Made by a program: the position numbers and the translations under genes
Notes under the pieces: generated by a model
The model's database searches: none
What the model was told of the DNA's origin: nothing
What the model saw: only the letters and a program-made list of their open reading frames with translations
Part shown: positions 15,617-22,850 of the stretch, one piece after another
Position numbering within the stretch: the stretch's first letter is position 1
Layout of the letters: each line of letters opens with the position of its first letter
Origin: an uncultured Eubacterium sp.
Lineage (GTDB): Bacteria; Bacillota; Clostridia; Peptostreptococcales; Anaerovoracaceae
Assembly: GCA_937900695.1 (NCBI GenBank)
Contig: CALCFD010000039.1
Span: 1-26,207, forward strand
Length of the DNA stretch: 26,207 bases
Reading direction: 5' to 3'

Positions 15617-17362
15617 ATGGCTAAGGAAAAATTTGATTTTGAAAATGAAGAACTGAGAAATGCGTATAGACATACTACTTCTCATATTTTAGCACAGGCT
15701 GTTAAAAATATTTGGCCTGAAGCAAAGCTTGCAATTGGACCGGCAATTGATAATGGCTTTTATTATGATATAGATTTAGAACATAAATTTACCGATGATG
15801 ATTTAAAGAAAATCGAAAAAGAAATGAAGAAGATTATGAAGGCTGGTCTTCCTTTAGAAAGATTTGAACTTCCAAGAGAAGAAGCTATTAAATTCATGGA
15901 AGAAAGAAATGAAGATTACAAGGTTGAACTAATTGAAGATCTTCCAGAAGGAGAAGTAATTTCTTTCTATAAGCAGGGAGATTTTGTAGATCTTTGTGCA
16001 GGACCTCATGTTGAAAAGACAAGTGTAATTAAGGCAGTTAAGCTAACAAGTGTAGCAGGTGCTTATTGGAGAGGTGATTCTGATAATAAGATGCTACAGA
16101 GAATTTATGGAACTTCATTTCCTAGCCAGCAGGAACTAGATGAATACTTAGCTAAGATTGAAGAAGCTAAAAAAAGAGATCACAGAAAGATAGGAAAGGA
16201 AATGGATTTATTCGCCATTTATGAAGAAGGTCCTGGATTCCCATTCTTCTTACCTAAGGGAATGATTATAAGAAATGAACTAGAACAGTTCTGGAGAGAA
16301 GAACATAAAAAGAGAGGCTATGAAGAAATAAAGACTCCATTAATTTTAAATGAAGAATTGTGGCATACTTCAGGACACTGGGACAACTATAAAGATAATA
16401 TGTACTTCACAAAAATCGATGATGAAGATTATGCTATTAAGCCTATGAATTGCCCAGGTTCAATGCTTGTATACAAGAGAAAGATGCACAGCTACAGAGA
16501 TTTTCCTATTCGTATGGGAGAATTAGGTCAAGTTCATAGACATGAGTTATCTGGTGCTCTTCACGGTTTAATGAGAGTAAGAACATTTACTCAGGATGAT
16601 GCTCATATCTTTATGCTTCCAGAACAGGTTAAGGATGAAATTAAAGGAGTAATCGACTTTATAGACTATATTTACAGTCTATTTGGATTTAAATATCATA
16701 TTGAACTTTCAACTAGACCTGAAGATAAGTATATTGGTACTTTAGAATTATGGGATAAGGCTACTGATGCTTTACGTGAAGCTATGGAAGAAAAGGGATT
16801 AGAATATATTGTAAATGAGGGAGATGGTGCTTTCTATGGTCCTAAATTAGACTTCCACTTAGAAGATTCACTTGGCAGAACATGGCAGTGTGGAACAATT
16901 CAGTTAGATTACATGATGCCTGAAAGATTTGATATTGAGTATGTAGGTGCTGATGGTGAAAAACACAGACCTGTTATGATTCATAGAGTAATCTTTGGTT
17001 CAATTGAAAGATTTATAGGTATACTAACAGAACATTATGCTGGAAAATTCCCATTGTGGTTAGCTCCAGTTCAGGTTAAGTTACTTACTGTTGCGGAAAA
17101 ATTTGCACCATATGCTCATGAAGTTGCTAAGAAATTAGAAGCTGCAGGTATTAGGGTTGAAGTTGATGATAGAAATGAAAAGATAGGTTATAAGCTAAGA
17201 GAAGCTAGAAATGAAAGAGTTACTTATATTGGTGTTATAGGTGAAAGAGAAGCTGAAGCAAATACTCTAACATTAAGACACAATATTAAGGGTGAAATTG
17301 GCGAAATGGGCGCTGAAGAATTTAAAGAAAAGCTTATCGAAGAAATAGAAACAAAAGCTTAG
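15617..17362 (+). CDS. thrS: Threonine--tRNA ligase lacking the N-terminal TGS domain
   Basis: ThrRS charges threonine on tRNA-Thr. The 581-residue protein starts almost directly in the editing domain: HTTSH (19-23) and CAGPH (127-131) are the editing-site motifs that in E. coli lie more than 50 residues further in. The class II catalytic core follows with NCPGSM (zinc-ligand Cys), VHRHELSGALHGLMRVRTF, QDDAHIF and MIHR (zinc-ligand His), then the anticodon-binding domain (about 475-581). I start at ATG 15617 because GGAGG (15604-15608) precedes it; the in-frame ATG at 15596 lies inside ddl, ahead of the ribosome site. The gap to ddl is a single base, leaving no room for a T-box leader. A terminator closes the operon 34 bases after the stop. 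Confidence 0.96.
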   Translation: MAKEKFDFENEELRNAYRHTTSHILAQAVKNIWPEAKLAIGPAIDNGFYYDIDLEHKFTDDDLKKIEKEMKKIMKAGLPLERFELPREEAIKFMEERNEDYKVELIEDLPEGEVISFYKQGDFVDLCAGPHVEKTSVIKAVKLTSVAGAYWRGDSDNKMLQRIYGTSFPSQQELDEYLAKIEEAKKRDHRKIGKEMDLFAIYEEGPGFPFFLPKGMIIRNELEQFWREEHKKRGYEEIKTPLILNEELWHTSGHWDNYKDNMYFTKIDDEDYAIKPMNCPGSMLVYKRKMHSYRDFPIRMGELGQVHRHELSGALHGLMRVRTFTQDDAHIFMLPEQVKDEIKGVIDFIDYIYSLFGFKYHIELSTRPEDKYIGTLELWDKATDALREAMEEKGLEYIVNEGDGAFYGPKLDFHLEDSLGRTWQCGTIQLDYMMPERFDIEYVGADGEKHRPVMIHRVIFGSIERFIGILTEHYAGKFPLWLAPVQVKLLTVAEKFAPYAHEVAKKLEAAGIRVEVDDRNEKIGYKLREARNERVTYIGVIGEREAEANTLTLRHNIKGEIGEMGAEEFKEKLIEEIETKA

Positions 17363-17395
17363 TAAAGCAACTCTTATTGAAGATTAGTGAACTTA

Positions 17396-17432
17396 AAATA
17401 GCTGTTACGAGTATTTGTAGCAGCTATTTTTT
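17396..17432 (+). terminator. Intrinsic terminator after thrS
   Basis: AAATAGCTGTTAC (17396-17408) pairs with GTAGCAGCTATTT (17417-17429) over 13 positions with one G-T pair, around an 8-base loop, and the 3' arm merges into six T residues (17427-17432). It ends the long queH/priA-thrS operon. Confidence 0.9.
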
Positions 17433-17462
17433 AAAATTTATAAATTTTTATAATGAAAAAAT

Positions 17463-17491
17463 ATATAAGAAAAAAGGATATAAGAAAAAAA
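17463..17491 (+). repeat. Two-copy A-rich tandem repeat upstream of the ylxM promoter
   Basis: ATATAAGAAAAAAGG (17463-17477) is repeated as ATATAAGAAAAAAAG (17478-17492) with one mismatch. It lies just upstream of the -35 box at 17514, a position where A-tracts can act as an UP element for RNA polymerase; that role is inferred. Confidence 0.6.
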
Positions 17492-17500
17492 GATATCTTT

Positions 17501-17516
17501 CAAGTATATTTACTTG
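17501..17516 (+). promoter_or_regulatory. Palindromic site 1 (CAAGT-N6-ACTTG) overlapping the -35 box
   Basis: CAAGTATATTTACTTG is an inverted repeat, extended by one more pair on each side to TCAAGTATATTTACTTGA. Its right arm overlaps the first bases of TTGACA, so a protein bound here would block RNA polymerase. A second copy with the same arms and spacing starts exactly 53 bases downstream. The binding protein is unknown. Confidence 0.5.
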
Positions 17517-17542
17517 ACAAAGGCATATGTCTATGTTAAATT
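17514..17542 (+). promoter_or_regulatory. Sigma-A type promoter of the ylxM-ffh operon
   Basis: A perfect TTGACA (17514-17519), a 17-base spacer and TAAATT (17537-17542, four of six consensus positions) lie between the thrS terminator and ylxM. The expected transcript would start near 17550, giving a leader of about 45 bases. Confidence 0.75.
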
Positions 17543-17553
17543 ATTCAAGGTGG

Positions 17554-17569
17554 CAAGTTATATTACTTG
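17554..17569 (+). promoter_or_regulatory. Palindromic site 2 (CAAGT-N6-ACTTG) in the ylxM leader
   Basis: CAAGTTATATTACTTG has the same five-base arms and six-base spacer as the site at 17501-17516. It lies just after the predicted transcription start. The two sites are 53 bases apart, close to five helical turns, so a dimeric regulator could sit on the same face of the DNA at both. As RNA it could also form a weak hairpin ahead of the ribosome site. Confidence 0.5.
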
Positions 17570-17594
17570 ACATATTAAATTAAGAGAGTTAAAT

Positions 17595-17951
17595 ATGTTC
17601 GATGAAATAACAAAGTTAAATCTTTTATATGACTTTTATGGACAACTACTTACTAAAAGACAGCAAGAAGTTATGAATCTTTATTACGAGGAAAATTACT
17701 CATTATCTGAGATTGCACAGGAGTTTAATATAAGTAGGCAAGGAGTTCATGACTCACTTAAAAGCGCTGAGAAGTCTTTGTATGAATATGAAAATAAGCT
17801 TAAGCTTGTAGAGAGATTTGAAAATACAAGAATAGCAGTTGAAACTATAGATAGACATATAGAAGAACTAGTTGATAAATCAGAAGATGATTTAGAAATT
17901 AAAAATAAACTTTTAGAAATAAAAACAATAATTGACAGCTTAGAATACTAA
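17595..17951 (+). CDS. ylxM: YlxM-family HTH protein (SRP-associated)
   Basis: YlxM/UPF0122 proteins are small sigma-region-4-like DNA- or RNA-binding proteins encoded directly before ffh in Gram-positives; work in streptococci links them to the signal recognition particle. The 118-residue protein has LLYDFYGQLLTKRQQEVM and an evident helix-turn-helix SLSEIAQEFNISRQGVHDS (about residues 36-54), then a charged helical C-terminal half. AAGAGAG precedes the ATG. It is the first gene after the promoter at 17514 and ends 21 bases before ffh. The duplicated palindrome upstream raises the possibility of self-regulation, which is only inference. Confidence 0.93.
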   Translation: MFDEITKLNLLYDFYGQLLTKRQQEVMNLYYEENYSLSEIAQEFNISRQGVHDSLKSAEKSLYEYENKLKLVERFENTRIAVETIDRHIEELVDKSEDDLEIKNKLLEIKTIIDSLEY

Positions 17952-17972
17952 TTATTGTGTGGAGGAAAGAAA

Positions 17973-19301
17973 ATGGCATTTGAAGGATTATCAGAAAAAC
18001 TGCAAAATGTCTTTTCAAGTTTAAAAGGTAAGGGTTCACTTAGCGAAGCAGACATAGATAAAGCTATGAGAGAAGTAAAGTTAGCCTTACTTGAAGCTGA
18101 TGTAAACTTTAAGGTAGTTAAAGAGTTTGTAGCATCAGTCAAAGAAAAATCTCTTGGAGCTGAGGTTATGGCAAGTCTTACTCCAGCACAGCAGGTTATC
18201 AAAATAGTTAATCAGGAATTGACAGAATTGATGGGCGGTGCAAATAGTAAGCTTACATATTCACCTAGAGGCTTTACGGTTTTACTAATGGTTGGATTAC
18301 AAGGTACTGGTAAAACAACTACATGTGGTAAATTAGCATCATGGCTAAAGAAAAATGGTAAAAAGCCTATGCTATGTGCGTGTGATATTTATAGACCAGC
18401 AGCTATTGATCAGTTAGAGGTAGTTGGTAAATCTGTAAACACTCCTGTATACGTAGATAGAGATTGTAAAGAACCTGAAAAGATTGCATTAAATGCGATG
18501 CAGGAAGCTGAGTTAAAAGGTTATGATGTTCTAATTGTCGATACGGCAGGTAGACTTCAGATAGATGAAGACTTAATGGAAGAGCTTGTTAGAATTAAGC
18601 ATACAGTAAAACCACATGAAATTTTATTGGTAGTAGACGCTTTAACAGGTCAAGATGCGGTAAATGCAGCAAAAGGTTTTAATGAAAAACTAGGCATTGA
18701 TGGTATCATCATGACAAAAATGGATGGTGATTCAAGAGGCGGTGCTGCGCTATCAGCAAAAAAAGTAACAGGCAAGCCAGTTAAGTTTATCGGGATGGGT
18801 GAAAAAATGGATGCTCTTGAGCAGTTCCATCCTGAAAGAATGGCTAGTAGAATACTAGGCATGGGCGATATATTGTCACTAATCGATGCTGCAGAAGCGG
18901 CATATGATGATGAGCAAGCCGAAAAGCTAGAAAAGAAGCTTAAGAAGAATCAGTTTACTTTAGAAGATTTTCTTGAGCAGATGGGCCAGATTAAAAAAAT
19001 GGGTGGCTTAGGAAAAATCATGGGTATGCTACCTGGCATCAATACTGCGGCTATGAAAGACGTAGATATTGAGAAAGGTGAAAAGGAATTTGCACAGATG
19101 GAAGCGATTATCTGTTCAATGACTAAAGAAGAGAGAAATAACCCTAAGATTTTAAATGCTAGCAGAAGAAAGAGAATTGCTGCGGGATGTGGACAGCCCG
19201 TAAGTAAGATAAATAATTTGGTAAAGCGTTATGAAGAAAGCCGTAAGATGATGAAGAAATTTACGAAGCCAAATTCTAAATTGCCAAAGATGTTCAGATA
19301 G
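17973..19301 (+). CDS. ffh: Signal recognition particle protein Ffh (SRP54)
   Basis: Ffh binds signal sequences on ribosome-bound proteins and delivers them to the receptor FtsY at the membrane. The 442 residues show the N domain helical bundle (about 1-90), the GTPase G domain with GLQGTGKTT, DIYRPAAIDQL, DTAGR, TKMDGDSRGGAAL and GMGEKMDALEQF, and a methionine-rich M domain (MGQIKKMGGLGKIMGMLPG, then SRRKRIAAGCG for SRP RNA binding). The start ATG 17973 follows GGAGG (17961-17965); an in-frame TTG at 17955 precedes that site. No 4.5S/SRP RNA gene is visible nearby. Confidence 0.97.
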   Translation: MAFEGLSEKLQNVFSSLKGKGSLSEADIDKAMREVKLALLEADVNFKVVKEFVASVKEKSLGAEVMASLTPAQQVIKIVNQELTELMGGANSKLTYSPRGFTVLLMVGLQGTGKTTTCGKLASWLKKNGKKPMLCACDIYRPAAIDQLEVVGKSVNTPVYVDRDCKEPEKIALNAMQEAELKGYDVLIVDTAGRLQIDEDLMEELVRIKHTVKPHEILLVVDALTGQDAVNAAKGFNEKLGIDGIIMTKMDGDSRGGAALSAKKVTGKPVKFIGMGEKMDALEQFHPERMASRILGMGDILSLIDAAEAAYDDEQAEKLEKKLKKNQFTLEDFLEQMGQIKKMGGLGKIMGMLPGINTAAMKDVDIEKGEKEFAQMEAIICSMTKEERNNPKILNASRRKRIAAGCGQPVSKINNLVKRYEESRKMMKKFTKPNSKLPKMFR

Positions 19302-19345
19302 TAATTATTTAGTAAAAAAGAAAAGGATTATAGGAGGAATTAAAC

Positions 19346-19588
19346 ATGGTAAAGATTAGATTAAAGAGAATGGGAGCAAACAAGAAACCTTTTTATAGAG
19401 TTGTTGTAGCAGATTCAAGATCACCAAGAGATGGTAGATTCATCGAGGAATTAGGATATTATAACCCACTAGTAGAACCACCAGTAATTAAGATTGATGA
19501 AGAAAAAGCTGAAAAATGGATTAATACTGGAGCACAGCCTACAGACACAGTAAAAGCTCTTTTCAAGAAGGCAGGCATCATTAAATAA
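19346..19588 (+). CDS. rpsP: 30S ribosomal protein S16
   Basis: At 80 residues, beginning MVKIRLKRMGANKKPFYRVVVADSR and containing RFIEELGYYNP, this is an unmistakable bS16, a 16S rRNA-binding protein needed for 30S assembly. AGGAGGA stands before the ATG. It is placed between ffh and khpA, the usual Bacillota order. Confidence 0.98.
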   Translation: MVKIRLKRMGANKKPFYRVVVADSRSPRDGRFIEELGYYNPLVEPPVIKIDEEKAEKWINTGAQPTDTVKALFKKAGIIK

Positions 19589-19608
19589 GAAAGAAAGCGG
19601 TGAGACTA

Positions 19609-19839
19609 ATGGTAGAATTGGTTGAAGTAATTGCCAAATCTCTAGTTGACAATCCTGATGAAGTAATGGTATCATCGTCAGCTGAAAGGCAAACTACTAT
19701 TGTCAAGCTTAAAGTTGCGCCAGAAGACATGGGCAAAGTGATAGGTAAACACGGCAGAATTGCCAAAGCGCTGCGTACGGTTGTAAAGGCGGCAGCTACA
19801 AAGTCAAACAAGAAAGTAGTAGTTGAAATAGTTCAATAA
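19609..19839 (+). CDS. khpA: KH-domain RNA-binding protein KhpA
   Basis: KhpA (YlqC) is a single KH domain protein that pairs with KhpB/Jag and affects cell elongation and division through RNA in Gram-positives. The 76 residues contain VIGKHGRIAKALRTVVKAAA, whose GKHG is the GxxG loop that grips RNA. I start at ATG 19609 since the family begins M-x-ELVE-x-IAK-x-LVDNP, exactly as here; an in-frame GTG at 19600 adds only three residues. The ribosome site GGTGAG is close to the start (about four bases). It follows rpsP by 20 bases. Confidence 0.94.
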   Translation: MVELVEVIAKSLVDNPDEVMVSSSAERQTTIVKLKVAPEDMGKVIGKHGRIAKALRTVVKAAATKSNKKVVVEIVQ

Positions 19840-19852
19840 TTTTGTTGTAAAG

Positions 19853-19882
19853 AGCACATATATTCTATGGAGTATATGTGCT
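19853..19882 (+). other. Strong intergenic RNA hairpin between khpA and rimM, without T-tract
   Basis: AGCACATATA (19853-19862) is the exact reverse complement of TATATGTGCT (19873-19882), and inside it TTC/GAG can extend the stem down to a TATG loop. No T run follows, so it is not a standard terminator. It occupies most of the 68-base gap inside an otherwise tight operon. RNase processing, mRNA protection or attenuation are possible roles. Confidence 0.6.
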
Positions 19883-19907
19883 TCTATGTTATTAATGGAG
19901 TTTTGAT

Positions 19908-20417
19908 ATGGAAAAAATAATTATTGGTAAGGTAGTAAATGTCGTTGGCCTAAGAGGCGAACTTAAAATATATAATTATTCTGATGATAGAGATAGATAC
20001 GAAAAATTAGAAAAAGTTTTTATCGGTAGCAAAGATAAAAATACAAGATATGAAATTGAAAATGTGAGATATAAGGATCATATGATAATACTTAAGGTAG
20101 CAGGAATAGATGATAGAAATGCTGCCGAAGCTATTAAAGAGCAGATGGTCTTAATGGCAGAAGAGGATTTAGACGAACTTCCAGAAGGTGTTTACTATGT
20201 AAAAGATATGATAGGGATGGATGTAGTATCTGATACAGGAGAAAAACTTGGAAAACTAAGAGATATAAATACTAATACGCCACAGAGACTATATGAGGTA
20301 AATAGACCAGGAAAACCTGATATTTTAATTCCTGGAGTAGATGAGTTTATACTAGATATTGATATGAATACTAGAACAATAACTGTAAAGGTAATAGAGG
20401 GACTTTATGAAGATTAA
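19908..20417 (+). CDS. rimM: Ribosome maturation factor RimM
   Basis: RimM helps assemble the 3' domain of the 30S subunit. The 169-residue product has the N-terminal RimM barrel (IIGKVVNVVGLRGELKIYNYSD) and a C-terminal PRC-barrel domain (VYYVKDMIGMDVVSDTGEKLG, then DILIPGVDEFI). GGAG lies upstream of the ATG. The coding end overlaps trmD by 11 bases, the common rimM-trmD coupling. Confidence 0.96.
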   Translation: MEKIIIGKVVNVVGLRGELKIYNYSDDRDRYEKLEKVFIGSKDKNTRYEIENVRYKDHMIILKVAGIDDRNAAEAIKEQMVLMAEEDLDELPEGVYYVKDMIGMDVVSDTGEKLGKLRDINTNTPQRLYEVNRPGKPDILIPGVDEFILDIDMNTRTITVKVIEGLYED

Positions 20418-21144
20418 TGTACTTACATTGTTCCCTGAAATGTTTACAGCTGTAAAAAGTAGCATTTTAGGTAGAGCAGAGGAAAAAGGCATTTTAAATA
20501 TAGATTTAACTAATATAAGAGACTTTTCAAAAAACAAGCATAAAAAAGTTGATGAGTATCCATTTGGAGGTGGAGTTGGTATGCTTATGCAAGCAGAACC
20601 GATTTTCGGAGCCTTAAAACATGTAAATGCAGAAAATAAAAAAATTATTTATATGTCACCTAAAGGAAAGGTATTAAATCAGCAGAAAATTGAAGAACTA
20701 TCAAAGGAAAATGATTTAGTTATTTTATGTGGTCATTATGAAGGTATAGATCAAAGAGTTTTAGATTATTGGGATATAGAAGAAGTTTCTATAGGTGATT
20801 ATATTTTAACTGGTGGAGAGCCTGCGGCTATAGTGTTAATCGATGCTGTGGCAAGAATGATACCAGGAGTTTTAGGAGATTTTGATTCAGCGTATGAGGA
20901 GTCTATTTACTCTGGGCTTTTAGAGCATCCACAGTATACTAAGCCAAGAGAATTTGAGGGAATGGTTGTTCCTGAGGTGCTTTTAAGTGGACACCATAAA
21001 AACATTCACTTATGGCAGTATGAGAAGGCTTTAGAAATAACTAAAAATCATCGTCCAGACTTATTTGAAATATATTGCAATAAAGACCATCAGTTGACTA
21101 GAGAAGAGAAAAAAATATTGGAAAAAGTACGTGATATAGTGTAA
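20407..21144 (+). CDS. trmD: tRNA (guanine-37 N1)-methyltransferase TrmD
   Basis: TrmD methylates G37 next to the anticodon, preventing frameshifts. The 245-residue protein begins MKINVLTLFPEMF and has the SPOUT knot motifs YPFGGGVGMLMQAEP, LCGHYEGIDQRV and SIGDYILTGGEPAA, which form the SAM pocket. GAGG in the end of rimM serves as ribosome site. In many bacteria rplS (L19) follows; here a HlyD-like gene starts 22 bases later and no rplS is present. Confidence 0.97.
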   Translation: MKINVLTLFPEMFTAVKSSILGRAEEKGILNIDLTNIRDFSKNKHKKVDEYPFGGGVGMLMQAEPIFGALKHVNAENKKIIYMSPKGKVLNQQKIEELSKENDLVILCGHYEGIDQRVLDYWDIEEVSIGDYILTGGEPAAIVLIDAVARMIPGVLGDFDSAYEESIYSGLLEHPQYTKPREFEGMVVPEVLLSGHHKNIHLWQYEKALEITKNHRPDLFEIYCNKDHQLTREEKKILEKVRDIV

Positions 21145-21166
21145 AATGAAAATGGAGAATTGTTTT

Positions 21167-22138
21167 ATGCCTAAATTAAATAAAAGACAAGTTATAATTT
21201 TAATCGTAGCTTTTTTTGTATTATTTGGCATAACAGAAATAGCACCAAATATTATAAGCAAGGTAACACCTACAACTACGATTAAGTACGGAGAATTAAA
21301 CATTGAAGAAGAAGCTGAAGGCTATATCATAAGAGATGAAGTTGTTTATTCAGCCAAAGCTGATGGAACTGTAAAGTATTTAGCAAAAGAAAATAAACAG
21401 GTAAAAGTAGGAAGCAAAGTTATAGAGTTTACTGAAAGTTCTAATGATAGTGAGGAAAATGAAAGCTATAGTAATGAAATCACCCAAAGTCTTGGAAAAT
21501 CATTGATTACAGCTAAGGGAAATATAGCTGTAAAAAAAGGTGTTTTTTCTACATACGTAGATGGAAATGAAGGATATTTTACTCTTAAGAACTTTCCTAA
21601 GATGACAGAAAAGACTGTAAAAGAAAAGTTAAGAAAGGTAAAAGATATAAAAGAAACTTCAGTTAGAGAAAATCAACCTATTTATAAGATCTCGGATCAA
21701 AGTCATTGGTATATAGTATGTTTTATGCCAGCAGAGGCTATGAGTAAATTTGAAGATAATAAAAATGTAATTGTTAAAATAGGTGATCAAGAGATAGATT
21801 TTACTGTTAAAGAAATAAAAACATCAGGAGAAAAGTGTAGACTTTTGCTTCATTCAAATAGATATTATGAAAAATTTGCCCAGCTTAGAGAAGTAGATAT
21901 AACTGTTAGAGCTTCTAATCAGGAAGGTATATTGATACCAAATGAGGCCATCGTCAATGAAAATGGGAAATATGGCGTATATGTTATTTCGAAAACTGGG
22001 GAAAAAGAATTTGTTCAGATAAATATATTAGGATCAAATGACCAGCAGCATGTAGTGAGTGAAGGAACTTTTTATGATAAAAATGGAAACCTTGTAAATA
22101 CAGTTAAGGTATTTGATGAAATTATAAGAAAACCCTAG
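21167..22138 (+). CDS. HlyD-like membrane-anchored adaptor protein
   Basis: The 323-residue protein starts with MPKLNKRQ followed by one membrane helix (VIILIVAFFVLFGITEI). A mainly beta-strand extracytoplasmic part follows, with a HlyD/biotinyl-lipoyl-like element (EEAEGYIIRDEVVYSAKADGT ... VKVGSKVIEF) and a later barrel region (ILIPNEAIVNENGKYGVYVI). This is the layout of periplasmic-adaptor proteins, but no exporter or pump gene is nearby. Related genes commonly sit just before yggS-sepF-divIVA in Clostridia, so a role in envelope or division is inferred from context. I start at ATG 21167 because GGAG (21154-21157) precedes it and the protein then opens directly with a basic stretch and helix; an in-frame ATG at 21146 lies ahead of that site. 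Confidence 0.82.
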   Translation: MPKLNKRQVIILIVAFFVLFGITEIAPNIISKVTPTTTIKYGELNIEEEAEGYIIRDEVVYSAKADGTVKYLAKENKQVKVGSKVIEFTESSNDSEENESYSNEITQSLGKSLITAKGNIAVKKGVFSTYVDGNEGYFTLKNFPKMTEKTVKEKLRKVKDIKETSVRENQPIYKISDQSHWYIVCFMPAEAMSKFEDNKNVIVKIGDQEIDFTVKEIKTSGEKCRLLLHSNRYYEKFAQLREVDITVRASNQEGILIPNEAIVNENGKYGVYVISKTGEKEFVQINILGSNDQQHVVSEGTFYDKNGNLVNTVKVFDEIIRKP

Positions 22139-22166
22139 ATAATAAGTGAGAAAGAAGGTGTATAGG

Positions 22167-22829
22167 GTGTCTAATATTAAAGAAAACCTAGATATTATAA
22201 GAAATAATTTAAAAGAAGATGTTCTTTTATGTGCTGTAACTAAAACACATACAGCTATGGAAATAAATGAAGCCATAGATGCAGGTGTTACTGATATAGG
22301 TGAAAATAAAGTACAGGAAATACTGGATAAATATGATAAGGTAAAACCAGTTAGATGGCATATGATTGGACATTTGCAAACTAACAAGGTCAAATATATA
22401 ATTGATAAGGTTGACTTAATTCATTCTGTTGATTCTATGAAACTTGCAAAAGAAATAAATAAGAGAGCTAAGCAACATGATAAAGTTATGGATATTTTAA
22501 TCCAGGTAAATTCTGCTCAAGAAGAAAGCAAGTTTGGTATTAGCACGGATGAAACTAAAAATATGATTATGGATATATTGGAAAACTGTGAAAATATACG
22601 TATTAGAGGTCTCATGTGTATAGCACCATTTGCAGAAAATCCAGAAGATGTAAGAGGCTATTTTGCAGAGGTAAAAAAACAGTATGATGAATTTGGAAAG
22701 ATTAATCATGAAAGATTAGATTTTAAATATTTGTCAATGGGTATGTCTCATGATTATATTGTAGCTATGCAAGAAGGTGCAAACCTTGTAAGAGTTGGTA
22801 GCGCGATCTTTGGAAGCAGAGTTTATTAA
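22167..22829 (+). CDS. yggS: YggS-family pyridoxal 5'-phosphate homeostasis protein
   Basis: These single-domain PLP-binding proteins keep vitamin B6 and amino-acid pools balanced and are often encoded next to sepF. The 220-residue product has the PLP lysine in LLCAVTKTH (about residue 26), GENKVQEI, WHMIGHLQTNKVKYI, SVDS, RGLMCIAP, LSMGMSHDY and the phosphate-binding end NLVRVGSAIFGSR. I chose the GTG at 22167, giving MSNIKENL, because AAGGTG lies about seven bases upstream. The GTG at 22146 has no ribosome site and the one at 22158 is too close to it. Confidence 0.95.
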   Translation: MSNIKENLDIIRNNLKEDVLLCAVTKTHTAMEINEAIDAGVTDIGENKVQEILDKYDKVKPVRWHMIGHLQTNKVKYIIDKVDLIHSVDSMKLAKEINKRAKQHDKVMDILIQVNSAQEESKFGISTDETKNMIMDILENCENIRIRGLMCIAPFAENPEDVRGYFAEVKKQYDEFGKINHERLDFKYLSMGMSHDYIVAMQEGANLVRVGSAIFGSRVY

Positions 22830-22850
22830 TATACTATAGGAGGAAATAAA

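Noticed and set aside
15500..15620. T-box leader for thrS
   Set aside because: The ddl coding region runs to one base before thrS, and no AGGGUGGNACCGCG-like element or specifier structure is present.
17567..17595. Second TTGACA (17567-17572) as another ylxM promoter
   Set aside because: A -10 box at normal distance would fall on the start codon; the sequence is better explained as the right arm of the second palindrome.
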